DNA from: Paenibacillus cellulosilyticus
GTDB lineage: Bacteria; Bacillota; Bacilli; Paenibacillales; Paenibacillaceae
Direction: 5' to 3'
Assembly (NCBI RefSeq): GCF_003182255.1
Contig: NZ_QGTQ01000002.1
Location: 62,001-126,000, forward strand
Length of the DNA: 64,000 bases
In this document: positions 45,522 to 55,327 of the stretch, one piece after another
Layout of the letters: each line of letters begins with the position of its first letter
Position numbering within the stretch: position 1 is the stretch's first letter
Program-made: the position numbers and the translations under genes
Notes under the pieces: generated by a model
The model's database searches: none
What the model was told of the DNA's origin: nothing
The model's input: the letters and a program-made list of their open reading frames with translations, nothing else

Positions 45522-47060
45522 TCACTTCTGGAATTGAAGCCTGTAATCAGAGGGCTTCATGCCAAGTCGTTTCTCGAACTGCTTCAAAAAATGCTGATAA
45601 CCGCAATAGCCGAGCTCTTCGGCAATCGTCCACATGGCGCCTTCCGTCTCTCTGAGCAGCCGTGCCGCTTCTTCAATTCGAAGATCGTGAATGAATTCGA
45701 GAATGCCTTTGCCGTATTTGCGCGAGAACGACTGACCTAAGTAGACAGGATTGATATAGAAACGTTCCGAGAGCTCTTTAATCGTGAAGGTTGTCTTGAA
45801 ATGATGACGCAAGAAATCGGATACTTTGGCAATCGTTCCGCTGTTCTGTTTGGCCCGCAAATCGAAAACAATGGACTGGCAATTCAAGCAGAACGAGGTT
45901 AAGGCTGTAGTCAATTGCTGTCGATTGCCGATAAGCTCTCCCGCCGTCAGCAAGCCCGTTTGTTTGAGCAGTTCATCATGATCGCCGCCCAGCGTCCTGC
46001 ACACCGAAACACATTGCAAAACAACCTGCGTTACAAAGATGCCAACCAACTCGGGCAGCGTCATTCTCTCCTCAAAATTGCAGAATGCTTCCCGAATCGC
46101 GCCAGTAAGATCATCCGCGCTGCCGTTCTCCATTACATCAACAATGACGTCCGCCATCTTCAGCACCCCAGGATCGAAGGACAGCGTTTTACCTCTGATG
46201 TCCTCATAATGAACGATGGCAGTATCTCCGAAGAAAAGAAAACGTTCAGCCTCGACTGCAGAGCTGTAGCACTTGGACAAATCGTCCAGACTGTCGACGA
46301 TGCACCCTACCGCCATTTCAATTCGTCCAGAGGTTGCGTTCTGCATAGCTGAAAGGAGCTGCTCTGCGAATGACCGGGTTACAATATCCTCAGACTTATT
46401 CAAGCCAACTACGATGCCGAATGAATCTCGAAAGCTATCGATCAGATAACAACGGTTTGTCCTTCCGGCCAGCCCTAGAGCTGCTTCGCGCGCACCTCTT
46501 GCACTCTCCGCATCCGTGCCTACATGGATATAGGTCCAATACGCATCACGAACGGTTAATTGTGCAAGTCTCCGTACTGCCGCCTGCTTCTCGTCCTCCT
46601 CTCCGCCGAAGAGCAGCGCCGACAGCCCCTGCCTGATCGTATAACGATCTGCACTTTCGCGAATGAACACGCGCCGTTCCCGTTCGCGCAGTTCTTTGTG
46701 CATCCGCTCCAGCATTTCATCGATCTCAGGTCCGACGACGGGCTTGGTCAAATACTCTTTTACACCTAAACGCATCGCTCGTTTCGCATAATCAAAATCG
46801 TCATATCCGCTAGTGATAACAAACAAAGTGGTGTGATTCCCTAAACGCCGCGTCTCCTCAATCAGTTCAAACCCATTCAATATCGGCATGCGAATGTCGG
46901 TAATAACCAGATCAGGAGGCTGATGGCGAATATGCTCGATCGCTTCTTCGCCGTTAAGACACATCCTATCAACTTGAAACCCCCGCTTCTCCCAATTGGC
47001 CAGCAGCTCCATTCCTTCAAGAGCGAGGGGCTCATCGTCAGCCAACACCACCTTATACAT
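45522..47060 (-). CDS. YesN-type response regulator with AraC DNA-binding domain (1)
   Basis: A 512-residue regulator. ATG 47060 (MYKVVLADDE) was chosen because AAGGAGG is 7 nt upstream. Receiver domain 1-120 with phospho-acceptor Asp in DLVITDIRMP, Thr/Ser switch in VITSGYDDFDYAKRAM and Lys in YLTKPV. A long middle region follows, then an AraC-type double helix-turn-helix at the C-terminus (FTIKELSERFYINPVYLGQSF, GILEFIHDLRIEEAARLL, WTIAEELGYCGYQHFLKQF). It starts 2 nt after the histidine kinase gene and lies right before the LplABC-type importer, its likely target. Confidence 0.94.
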   Translation of the reverse strand: MYKVVLADDEPLALEGMELLANWEKRGFQVDRMCLNGEEAIEHIRHQPPDLVITDIRMPILNGFELIEETRRLGNHTTLFVITSGYDDFDYAKRAMRLGVKEYLTKPVVGPEIDEMLERMHKELRERERRVFIRESADRYTIRQGLSALLFGGEEDEKQAAVRRLAQLTVRDAYWTYIHVGTDAESARGAREAALGLAGRTNRCYLIDSFRDSFGIVVGLNKSEDIVTRSFAEQLLSAMQNATSGRIEMAVGCIVDSLDDLSKCYSSAVEAERFLFFGDTAIVHYEDIRGKTLSFDPGVLKMADVIVDVMENGSADDLTGAIREAFCNFEERMTLPELVGIFVTQVVLQCVSVCRTLGGDHDELLKQTGLLTAGELIGNRQQLTTALTSFCLNCQSIVFDLRAKQNSGTIAKVSDFLRHHFKTTFTIKELSERFYINPVYLGQSFSRKYGKGILEFIHDLRIEEAARLLRETEGAMWTIAEELGYCGYQHFLKQFEKRLGMKPSDYRLQFQK

Positions 47061-47062
47061 GC

Positions 47063-48859
47063 TCATGCCTCCTTCTTCCATTCGTCTGCCTTTAGTTGAG
47101 AAAGCGGGATATGAAAGCCGGCTTCCGTGCCTTTGTCCGGATCGCTGTTGATGTGAAACCTGACAATCCCTTTGTAGAACAGCTCCAACCGACGATAAAC
47201 ATTGCGAATGCCAATGTGGTCGTCCGTTCGCGTATCGGACCGCATATTGTTCATGATCTGCTGAAGCCTGCCTTTCTCCATGCCGACGCCGTTATCGACG
47301 ACGTTCACCGCCAGGTCCCTCTCATTCAATCTCGCCGTCACCAAGATCGTCCGATTGTCCTTCCTGGCCTGTAGCCCGTGCTTGCATGCATTCTCGACAA
47401 GCGGCTGAATGCTCATTCGCGGAATGCGCAGAGAAAGCGCTTGAGGATCAATATCAAACGTGTAATTGAACAAATGGCCGAAGCGGAATTTCTCAATCTG
47501 CAAGTACATGGACGTCAATTCCAGTTCTTCCCGAAGCGGCACGAGGTCGTCCACCCGACTAAGCAGCTGCCGCATGAGCAGCGACAAGTTCTTAATGATT
47601 TCCGTTACATCGGAATACCCCTTCTTCGTACAGACGACCAGCAGCGCATTCAACGTATTAAACAGAAAATGGGGATTCACCTGACTTTGCAGCATGGAGA
47701 GCTCGGTGCGCACCCGCTCCAGCTCCAGGCTTTTCTGCCTGATCTCCAATTTGTAGACATCGTTGATGAGCGAGGTGATTTTGGAGATCATGACGTTGAA
47801 CGTACGGATCAAACCGCCGATTTCGTCTCGTCCCTCCTTGATGTCGATCAAGTCGAACCGCTCGTTCCGAACCTTCTCCATGTGCCTGGACAGCTTCTTC
47901 ACTCGGTAGTGATAGGAGAGCAGAATGATAAATATGAGCAGAGAAGGAGCAACCGTACTGATGACCGCGAGCCATATGATGAAGCGCTGCGAATCATTCA
48001 ATAATTGATCGATGCGCCTTGTATCCGCTATTCCGACCAGCTTCCAGCCTTTCACGTAGCTGTATTCACCGATTGCACGTTCCATCGCATATCCGGACCT
48101 TACGTCTATGGAGGAGAGCGGGGGATTGTGCGTGATCGGCGCATCCGGCTCTGCGATGCCGGCGCTTGCGGCCACGACCTGATTCTGGTCATCGACAAGC
48201 CGAAGCTGCAAGCTGTCAAGCTCGCGATTAAGGATGTTGTCCATCTTGTCGATGTTCAAGTCGATTCGCAAATATTTGGCGTAGCTCGAATATTGGGCGT
48301 AGTTGTTCATTTTGCTGACAATGCTAATGCGCTTGCCGGGGTAAAGTCCTCCTGACTCGTAATAAGCCATGACCAGAATGTTCCCGTTCGATTGAATTAA
48401 CCGATCCAGCCATGGAAGATTATTGGAAGTCTTGGAGAATACGTGATAGCTCGTTCCGTTCTGTATCGATTCGTTGTTGGTAAATATGCTGACTTCCATA
48501 ATTTTTGGGGATACGTAGCGCGTCAATCGATCTCTCAATAAGTCGTTGTATTCGCTATAGTAGTCGATTGGCGAATCGTATGTGCGATCAAGCGCTTCAT
48601 AGAGCGAGTCATCGCCTGCGAGGGAGCGACTCAGCGCGACGCCTTCGTCGATCATGCCGAGCAGCTCGCCGGAAGCTCGATCAATGGACTTACGCAGATT
48701 ATCCTGCTCCCGAATCTGAATATCCGCCGAATTCCGCTGATAGAAGAAGGTATTGATTGTCATGATCGGGAGAAGAACGCAAAGCAAATAAATGAGAAGA
48801 AACTTGTATTTGAGGGGGATGTCGTTAACGATATGAAGAACCGCCGATCGGATTCGCAT
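47063..48859 (-). CDS. YesM-type sensor histidine kinase
   Basis: A 598-residue membrane kinase. ATG 48859 is preferred over the in-frame TTG before it; its A overlaps the stop of the upstream regulator gene (TGATG), so the two are coupled. Helix 1 about 18-38, extracellular Cache-like sensor domain about 40-290, helix 2 about 292-317, HAMP about 318-370, then the His-kinase domain with QVNPHFLFNTLNALL (phospho-His) and the ATPase lobe with NACKHGLQ and DNGVGMEKG. YesM kinases sense extracellular oligosaccharides directly or with a binding protein. It is flanked on both sides by YesN-type regulators. Confidence 0.94.
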   Translation of the reverse strand: MRIRSAVLHIVNDIPLKYKFLLIYLLCVLLPIMTINTFFYQRNSADIQIREQDNLRKSIDRASGELLGMIDEGVALSRSLAGDDSLYEALDRTYDSPIDYYSEYNDLLRDRLTRYVSPKIMEVSIFTNNESIQNGTSYHVFSKTSNNLPWLDRLIQSNGNILVMAYYESGGLYPGKRISIVSKMNNYAQYSSYAKYLRIDLNIDKMDNILNRELDSLQLRLVDDQNQVVAASAGIAEPDAPITHNPPLSSIDVRSGYAMERAIGEYSYVKGWKLVGIADTRRIDQLLNDSQRFIIWLAVISTVAPSLLIFIILLSYHYRVKKLSRHMEKVRNERFDLIDIKEGRDEIGGLIRTFNVMISKITSLINDVYKLEIRQKSLELERVRTELSMLQSQVNPHFLFNTLNALLVVCTKKGYSDVTEIIKNLSLLMRQLLSRVDDLVPLREELELTSMYLQIEKFRFGHLFNYTFDIDPQALSLRIPRMSIQPLVENACKHGLQARKDNRTILVTARLNERDLAVNVVDNGVGMEKGRLQQIMNNMRSDTRTDDHIGIRNVYRRLELFYKGIVRFHINSDPDKGTEAGFHIPLSQLKADEWKKEA

Positions 48860-50439
48860 CAAGCTCCCCCTTGCCGTTTGTTTTTGTAGGAGGAAGGCAG
48901 CTCACCTGTGACCGCTTTAAATTTATCCGAGAAATAATCCGAATCTTGGTAACCAAGAGCCGCAGCGATATCGGAAACAAGCATATCGGTCCGACGCAGC
49001 AGTTTGCGGGCTTCTTCGATCCTAAGGTGGAGGATATAATCGTGAAAGCTGTATCCGGTCTCCCGCTTGAACTGCTGACCGAAATAGGCTGCGCTCAAAT
49101 GAAAGCGGTCCGCCAGCTCTTGGAGACGAATTTTCTCGCGAAAGTGGAGCTTCAGATAATCAACCGCTTTCGATATCGGAGTTCCGGAGGTTTGAGTCGG
49201 TACTTCCTTCACCAATAACCGGTCGGCCGCCTGTACGCATACACGCTTAAGCGAATCACCCGTACATACGTGATTAGCACTATCGCTTCGCAGCAGTTGA
49301 CGCAGCCATTCGGCTGCATCCCCCGAGCTGTCTTCCGACTCTGCGTATCGACGAAGCAGTTCGCCACGGATATGTTGAATGGTCGTGTTCAACCAGTGCT
49401 CCTCGGCCCCGATTCTATCGAAACAAAGAACCAATTCATTCACCGTGCGAACAATGCATGCCCGATCGTTCGATTCGATGGCCTGAAGGAGCGCCCCTAC
49501 GTAGGTCAGTAGGTCATCTAAGCGCCACTCTCTGGCGGTCTCGCGTTCCCGGTACGCATATATGCCCGCCTGGTTCGTAATGGATGCACGACTGCGGAGC
49601 TCCATCGTCTGTCGATATAAGTCACGCACACCGGCAGGTCCGTAAGTGCTTCCGCTGCAGTACAGCGCCAGCTTTGGAGTCGGCCATCCAAGCCTAATGC
49701 CTGTTTCTCTCAACCGAGCTTCCAGCCTCTTATCGTCTAAATCGTCATCGCATACAAGCAATCCGGTTCGGCCCGGCGTCTCCGCGAAGAGCCAAGCCTG
49801 CCCGCTGCCATCGAAGCAATATTCAGCGAATGTGCGCAGCTGATCTTGAAGCGGGATGCCCCCTGTCTCAGCTTCTCCATTTCCGTCTAGGTTCCCTATC
49901 GACTCAACCATCATTAAGCGGCAGCGCGTTCGTTCGTTCGCGCCGAGCAGCCGTGCAGCAGCATTGACAGCATGAGGTTCCCTAGCATGAATCAAGTCGA
50001 CAATGGCGGCGGCGATGGCGGCAGCTTGATCCTTGATGGCTGACGCCTCCGCTATCCGCCGTTCTTCCAAAGGACCTGCAAGCTCACGCAGCAGATTATG
50101 AATTTCGTCTGTGACGAGCGGCTTCAACAAGTAATGTTCCACCTGGTATCGGAGCGCCTGCTGCGCGTAACCGAATTCAGAATAACCGCTGACGATAACG
50201 GTTATGGCGGTGTGCCCCAGTTCTTCCTTCATCGTGCGAATCAGCTGTAGTCCATCGACAACCGGCATTCGGATGTCGGTCACAACCAGATCCGGATCAC
50301 AGGCTCGAATCAAGTCAAGCGCATCCTCTCCATTGGTTGACGTGCCGCACAATTCATATCCGTAGGCTTCCCAGTCCACCATGGCTTCCCAGCCTTCCAG
50401 CATGAACGGTTCGTCATCCACAACCAAGACCTTATACAT
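48859..50439 (-). CDS. YesN-type response regulator with AraC DNA-binding domain (2)
   Basis: A 526-residue regulator. ATG 50439 (MYKVLVVDDEP) is preceded by AGGGGTGA; 29 more codons upstream are open but not site-supported. Receiver domain with Asp in DLVVTDIRMP, SGYSEFGYAQQAL and Lys in YLLKPLV. C-terminal AraC HTH: IRLQELADRFHLSAAYFGQQF, FHDYILHLRIEEARKLL, VSDIAAALGYQDSDYFSDKF. It shares only the family architecture with the other regulator. It overlaps the kinase gene and lies 87 nt after the MalG-type permease, so one kinase sits between two regulators and two importers. Confidence 0.93.
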   Translation of the reverse strand: MYKVLVVDDEPFMLEGWEAMVDWEAYGYELCGTSTNGEDALDLIRACDPDLVVTDIRMPVVDGLQLIRTMKEELGHTAITVIVSGYSEFGYAQQALRYQVEHYLLKPLVTDEIHNLLRELAGPLEERRIAEASAIKDQAAAIAAAIVDLIHAREPHAVNAAARLLGANERTRCRLMMVESIGNLDGNGEAETGGIPLQDQLRTFAEYCFDGSGQAWLFAETPGRTGLLVCDDDLDDKRLEARLRETGIRLGWPTPKLALYCSGSTYGPAGVRDLYRQTMELRSRASITNQAGIYAYRERETAREWRLDDLLTYVGALLQAIESNDRACIVRTVNELVLCFDRIGAEEHWLNTTIQHIRGELLRRYAESEDSSGDAAEWLRQLLRSDSANHVCTGDSLKRVCVQAADRLLVKEVPTQTSGTPISKAVDYLKLHFREKIRLQELADRFHLSAAYFGQQFKRETGYSFHDYILHLRIEEARKLLRRTDMLVSDIAAALGYQDSDYFSDKFKAVTGELPSSYKNKRQGGA

Positions 50440-50526
50440 GAGCTCACCCCTTCTACACCTATTAGAAATCGACAATTCAGGATCGACGGTCATGCCGGAA
50501 TGGTGAGTACATCCATATATCGACAA

Positions 50527-51360
50527 TCAGCCTTTCACTGCTCCATCTGTGACTCCAGCGATAAACTGACGGTTAAAAGCCAGGAAGATCAGGAAGAGCG
50601 GCAAGGTAGATAGAACCGAACCGGTCATCACGATGGACTTATCTTGGAAGTAGGATGATGTATCCAAGCGCAGCAAGGCTAGCTGCACAGTCAGCGAGTC
50701 GCTGGATTTAAGCACGATGGATGGCCAGAGATAGTCGTTCCAGGCGCCCATGAACGTCAAAATGCCAAGCGTCGCAAACGCCGGAGCGATGGTAGGGACA
50801 ACGATGCGCCAATAGAGCCGCCAGTTGCTGCAACCGTCAATGCGTCCGGCCTCCAGCATTTCTCCTGGAATAGCCGAATCGATGTACTGCCGCATGAAGA
50901 ACACGCCAAACGCACTTACCATTCCGGGAACGACAACTGCCTTGAGGTCGTTGATCCAATGAAGCTTCGACATGATGATGTACTGCGGGATAATCCCAAG
51001 CTGCATCGGAATCATCAGCGAACCAACAACGCACAGAAGCATCAGACTCTTGCCGCGGAATTCCAGCTTAGCGAATGCAAAGCCCGCCAAGGAGCTAAAT
51101 AGCAGCATAGACAGCGTGATGATCAGGGTAATGACGGCTGTATTGCCAACCGTCCGGATAAACTCGACATTCTCGTTATTGAAGATTTTGTCCAAATTCA
51201 TCGAGAGCTTGTCGCCGTAGAAAATCGCAGGCGGTATTGCTGAAATCTCTCCTGCCGTTCGAGTGGAAATAACGGTCATCCAATAAAACGGGAACAGGGA
51301 GAAAACCGTGAAGATCAACAGAATCAAGTATACGAAGCACCGTCCGATCGGTTGTCTCAT
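50527..51360 (-). CDS. Sugar ABC importer permease, MalG type
   Basis: A 277-residue CUT1 permease with six helices and the EAA loop GEMLEAGRIDGCSNWRLYWRIVVPTIAPAFAT. It ends in AFNRQFIAGVTDGAVKG, typical of the family. It lies 12 nt after the MalF-type gene. It completes the importer whose binding-protein gene is at 52422-53705. Confidence 0.94.
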   Translation of the reverse strand: MRQPIGRCFVYLILLIFTVFSLFPFYWMTVISTRTAGEISAIPPAIFYGDKLSMNLDKIFNNENVEFIRTVGNTAVITLIITLSMLLFSSLAGFAFAKLEFRGKSLMLLCVVGSLMIPMQLGIIPQYIIMSKLHWINDLKAVVVPGMVSAFGVFFMRQYIDSAIPGEMLEAGRIDGCSNWRLYWRIVVPTIAPAFATLGILTFMGAWNDYLWPSIVLKSSDSLTVQLALLRLDTSSYFQDKSIVMTGSVLSTLPLFLIFLAFNRQFIAGVTDGAVKG

Positions 51361-51372
51361 CGTAAGCCTCCT

Positions 51373-52308
51373 TTACCCGCGAAGCCTTCTGACGAGAAGG
51401 GAATTCAGCATGGCGAATAAAATAATGATGAGCAGCAGCAGATTGGCAATCGCGGACGAATAACCGAACGAGTGATCCGTGAATGCGGATTTATACAGAT
51501 ACATGACAATCGTAAGCACTTGGTTATGCGAGCCGCCGCTCGCTGCAGCTAAACCGCCCGACAGGTCGCTCAGGAAGGCGAAGGGCTCGGTGTACAGCTG
51601 CAAGCCACCTGTCGTGCCGATGATCGTAGAGAACAAAATCGTCGGCGTCAGCAGCGGAACCGTAATCCGGAAAAACTGCTGTCTGCGACTGGCTCCATCG
51701 ATTGTAGCTGATTCGTACAGGTCTGCCGGAATGCTCTGAAGACCGGCAAGTTGAATGACCATATGGAAGCCCAGATAGCGCCAGATGACAAGAAGCGCAA
51801 CGGCAACCTGTGTAGCCCAAGAAGTGGCTGCCCAGTCGATCGGAGACGCGCCAAGCTTGGTCAAGAAGTAATTAATGAGACCGTACTTAACGCCGAACAC
51901 GTTCGCAAAGATCAAGCTTACCGCAACTAACGAGGTAATATTGGGCAGGAAGATGAAGAATCGGAAGATTGCCTTGCCCTTCAGAAATGCCTGGTTGAGC
52001 ATTACCGCGAGCAATACGGCCAGGAAAATCTGAAGGGGAGTCGATTCGAACCAGATGATGAAAGTATTGCCTACCGCCTTCCAGAACATCGGATCGTCCA
52101 GAAGAACCAAGCGGTAATTGCGCAAGCCGACGTACTCTTTGCTGCCAAGCATATTCCATTTGAAAAGCGAAATATAAATCGTATAGAGCAGCGGGTATAG
52201 GCCGAATACGGCAAACAAAATAAAAAACGGCGAGGTAAATAGGTAACCGGTAATCGTATCTCCTCTGTTCCGCCGATAACGTGCTCCCATGGCCTTCTCT
52301 TGACTCAT
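51373..52308 (-). CDS. Sugar ABC importer permease, MalF type
   Basis: A 311-residue CUT1 permease. ATG 52308 (MSQEKAMG) with GGAGGAG 5 nt upstream; the longer frame to 52344 lacks a site. GYLFTSPFFILFAVFGLYPLLY is the first helix region, and the EAA loop is ADLYESATIDGASRRQQFFRITVPLLTPTILF. Works with the MalG-type protein; ATPase expected elsewhere (MsmX type). Confidence 0.94.
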   Translation of the reverse strand: MSQEKAMGARYRRNRGDTITGYLFTSPFFILFAVFGLYPLLYTIYISLFKWNMLGSKEYVGLRNYRLVLLDDPMFWKAVGNTFIIWFESTPLQIFLAVLLAVMLNQAFLKGKAIFRFFIFLPNITSLVAVSLIFANVFGVKYGLINYFLTKLGASPIDWAATSWATQVAVALLVIWRYLGFHMVIQLAGLQSIPADLYESATIDGASRRQQFFRITVPLLTPTILFSTIIGTTGGLQLYTEPFAFLSDLSGGLAAASGGSHNQVLTIVMYLYKSAFTDHSFGYSSAIANLLLLIIILFAMLNSLLVRRLRG

Positions 52309-52421
52309 GCTCACTCCTCCTTTAAACAAAGCGGCAGGCCGCAACCGAAAGGTTCGCGACCTGCCTGTCTTGATCCTATCAACCTATCGAGACGCTTAGG
52401 TCTGCGTTATGTTCTCTCCGA

Positions 52422-53705
52422 TTATCGGTTCAGCGTGGATTTGATTTGCTTGACCAAATCCGTCCATGTCTGCTCCGGATCCGCCCCATTCTCTACGTTA
52501 GGCAGCACTTGCTGAGCGGTCGTAGTGAAATCGCTCCAAGTATGGATAGCGTCCATCAGCGTAACTTTATTGGCTGCCTTCGAATAAATTTCGCCGACCG
52601 GCGCATTGTTGAAGAATTCGTCCTTCTTGCCTGTGAACGCCTCGTCGGAATATACACTCGGCGTCGACGGGAAGTTACCGTTCGTCTTGTATACCGACAG
52701 CTGCTGCTCCGGAGCCAAGATCCACTTCATGAACGCATAAGCAGCTTCGGCATGCTTGCTCTGCTTCGGAATGACGAGGAACGAGCCGCCCCAGTTCGCC
52801 GAACCGCCCGGCATCATCGCAATGTCCCACTTACCCGCTGCATCCGGCGCGTTCTGCTTGACTACGCCGAGCATCCACGGCGGCGCGAACATGGTTGCGA
52901 AGTCTCCGTTCACTAGACCGACCTTCCAATCGTTCGAGAAGTCCGGCTGCTTGGCGCTGAGACCTTCTTGCGCTAGCTTCACGGAATAGTCCCAAGCTTC
53001 CTTCACTGCAGGGTTCGTGTCGATCGTCAGATTGCCGTCCTTGTCGAAGATCGTATACTCGCCGGCTTGCTGAATCTTCGGCAGGAATGCGCCGAAGTAC
53101 GAATCCGGTACGAGCGGTTTGCCCGTCTTGTCTTTGATTGTCTTCCCGACCTTGTAGAAATCGTCCCACGTTGCGGTGAGCTTCGATACCGAATCCCTGT
53201 CGGTCGGCAATCCGGCCTTCTCGAACAGATCGGTCCGATACATCATCGCCATCGGTCCCGAATCGGTCGGGATGCCGAAGATGAAGCTGCCGTCGGCGTT
53301 CGTCCCCTGCTTCCAGCGGGAATCAAGATAGTCGCCCTGCAGCTGATCCGCACCGAAGTCCTTCAGGTTATAGAAGTACTCCTCGTTCTTGAACTGCGGA
53401 ATATCGTCGACGGTCAGGATGGATATATCGGGTGCGCCACTGCCAGCCGATAAGGCGGTCAACAGGTTCTGCTTGAGATTGGCATCATCCACCTGCACGT
53501 CGATTTTCACGTTCGGATGATCCTGTTGATACTGCTTGATGAGACCGTCCAGTCCTGGACCGTTATTCGTCCAGTATGTCAACTTGACCGTTTCGTTTGA
53601 AGCGCTTTCAGAAGAGCCGTTATTGTCAGAGCCGCAGGCAGACATAGAGATCAGAAGGGCGGCTCCCGCTGCTGCGATTGCCGTTTTTCGGAGATGTTTC
53701 ATCAT
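52422..53705 (-). CDS. Sugar-binding lipoprotein (family 1, MalE/UgpB type)
   Basis: A 427-residue lipoprotein. ATG 53705 follows GGGGGA; a predicted start of transcription near 53740 gives a short leader. Lipobox ISMSAC (Cys about 24). Family features: VKLTYWTNNGPGLDGLIKQY, HPNVKIDVQV, SAGSGAPDISILTVDDIPQF, and late AAYAFMKWILAPEQQ. It heads the importer operon with the MalF and MalG genes. A 59-bp motif shared with the promoter of the GH43 gene at 55328-56743 lies right upstream, so an AraC activator very likely controls it. Confidence 0.94.
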   Translation of the reverse strand: MMKHLRKTAIAAAGAALLISMSACGSDNNGSSESASNETVKLTYWTNNGPGLDGLIKQYQQDHPNVKIDVQVDDANLKQNLLTALSAGSGAPDISILTVDDIPQFKNEEYFYNLKDFGADQLQGDYLDSRWKQGTNADGSFIFGIPTDSGPMAMMYRTDLFEKAGLPTDRDSVSKLTATWDDFYKVGKTIKDKTGKPLVPDSYFGAFLPKIQQAGEYTIFDKDGNLTIDTNPAVKEAWDYSVKLAQEGLSAKQPDFSNDWKVGLVNGDFATMFAPPWMLGVVKQNAPDAAGKWDIAMMPGGSANWGGSFLVIPKQSKHAEAAYAFMKWILAPEQQLSVYKTNGNFPSTPSVYSDEAFTGKKDEFFNNAPVGEIYSKAANKVTLMDAIHTWSDFTTTAQQVLPNVENGADPEQTWTDLVKQIKSTLNR

Positions 53706-53746
53706 TCGTTCCCCCATTCCTAGTTTGAAATCCATAGCACAATTTA

Positions 53747-53812
53747 GTTATATCACCACCGTTCCAGGGGGGAGAATGCGGGGGATCTATCATTTCTTGA
53801 ACTTATCTACGC
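53747..53812 (-). promoter_or_regulatory. Shared 59-bp activator motif and promoter, copy 1 (importer operon)
   Basis: On the minus strand the block GTTCAAGAAAT-G-ATAGATCCC, then 15 variable nt, then TGGAACGGTGGTG (53754-53812) is followed 1 nt later by a -10-like TATAAC (53747-53752). Copy 2 at 56824-56889 has the same blocks with the same spacing. There is no -35 box at the right place, as expected for an AraC-activated promoter. Confidence 0.75.
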
Positions 53813-53819
53813 TTAGTTG

Positions 53820-55211
53820 TTATTGCCCCCGAATTCTTAGATGCTCTCGATACTCGAAAGGACTGATTCCCTCCAAGGATTTGAAGAGGCGGCTGAAATA
53901 GGCTTGATCCGAATAACCGACTTCTTTGCAGATTTGATAAATCTTTAATTTCGTTTCGCCTAAGAGCCGCTTCGCATGCTCCATCCGTATACGAGTCAAA
54001 TGCTGGGTGAAGGTTATGCCTGTTTCCGATGTGAATAACGCGCTTAAGTAGTTGGGGGTGATCTCGAGAGACTCCGCCAGCAAGCCAAGAGAGAAATCCT
54101 CATTCGCGTATTCCGTCTCGAGCCGATTCATCGCAAGCCGAATAATCCGATTCACGAACTCCATCGTTCTGCTTCCTGAAGTCGTATCCAATGAATCTGC
54201 CGAGAACGCCCTCAGACTCTGCTCGTACATGGAGCCGATTTCCCGTAAGTCCGAGGCCATGCCTCCGAGTCCCAGGCAGAGACTCGGGTCCACATTCTTC
54301 TGCAGTAACTTCTCCGCCTCCAGCATTTTCCGCTCAACGGACGGGACCGATACTTGACTGGAGAATACGACGGCTGTCATCAATAAATCATCGATAATGA
54401 CGACCGAGCCCAGGGGGGATAATACTTCCTCCAACAACGCCCTTGCGGACGCCCGATCTTTGTTATCCCAATAAAGAGTGTCACGCCTGGAGAGCGAACA
54501 GACGCTGATCCAGCGATAGGTCGGGAGCAGCGCTTCATACGTATTCGCCGCGTCCGCCCCAAGCGTTCCATAGAACAGATCCTGTACACGCTTTTCCATC
54601 ATCGTCTGTTCTCTCATCTTGACCGCGCCCAGCATCGTTCTCCTCTCCGCGTCATTGAACTCTCTGTTCACGAATCCGCTCTCGTCGTTGATTAGAACCT
54701 CGCTTAGAGCGGCGATCAGGTTCAGGGAATTGGCTTGGATTTTGATCCGATGATACGACGAAGAGTGCCCCGACGGACGAGAAGCTTCTTCTATGAATAA
54801 GTCAAGCAGCGGTCTGAGCCTCATAGTCAAATCCGAGTTCTTAGGCTGTAAAATGTCTGTTAAATGATAAAAGGGCTCGATCATGTGATGATCGTCAATG
54901 TTCAAATGAAGGCAGAAAAAAGTCATGCCTTCGGCCCCATCAGCCCTGCTGGAATGCGTCCACCCTGGCGGGATAAGCAGCAGGTCGCCCGGACCCTGCA
55001 CATATTCCTTGTCTCCTACCCGCATCGCTTGCGTGCCTTCCAGCACCAAATTAAGTTCCAATAACGGATGCTCGTGTTCCGGATAAGACCAGCCTTGTCG
55101 AACGTTACGCCAATGAATACCGTAGATCTGGAAAGAAAAATGGAGGTTGGACATTGCGCGCAGCTCGACACAGAGATCGCCTTCGGGATCAAAATATTCG
55201 GCCATATTCAT
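53820..55211 (-). CDS. AraC-family regulator with N-terminal cupin domain
   Basis: A 463-residue regulator. N-terminal cupin (about 25-110: EHEHPLLELNLVLEGTQAMRVGDKEY, GDLLLIPPGWTHSS) for sugar binding, a long middle domain, and an AraC double HTH at the C-terminus (FSLGLLAESLEITPNYLSALF, TQHLTRIRMEHAKRLL, IYQICKEVGYSDQAYFSRLF). ATG 55211 with TAGGAG upstream. The genes on both sides, the MalEFG-type importer and the GH43 gene, share a long promoter motif, so this is their probable activator. The cupin likely senses the sugar that GH43 releases or the importer brings in. Confidence 0.93.
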   Translation of the reverse strand: MNMAEYFDPEGDLCVELRAMSNLHFSFQIYGIHWRNVRQGWSYPEHEHPLLELNLVLEGTQAMRVGDKEYVQGPGDLLLIPPGWTHSSRADGAEGMTFFCLHLNIDDHHMIEPFYHLTDILQPKNSDLTMRLRPLLDLFIEEASRPSGHSSSYHRIKIQANSLNLIAALSEVLINDESGFVNREFNDAERRTMLGAVKMREQTMMEKRVQDLFYGTLGADAANTYEALLPTYRWISVCSLSRRDTLYWDNKDRASARALLEEVLSPLGSVVIIDDLLMTAVVFSSQVSVPSVERKMLEAEKLLQKNVDPSLCLGLGGMASDLREIGSMYEQSLRAFSADSLDTTSGSRTMEFVNRIIRLAMNRLETEYANEDFSLGLLAESLEITPNYLSALFTSETGITFTQHLTRIRMEHAKRLLGETKLKIYQICKEVGYSDQAYFSRLFKSLEGISPFEYREHLRIRGQ

Positions 55212-55327
55212 TCTCCTAAAAATAAGGATTTCGGTTAACTTGTACGTGATATGCCAATCGTATGCTTAAGAAAAATACCCCTTCCCGTTTCTCATGGCAG
55301 AGGTTTCGTCGGAAAGGAGTACCGGGA

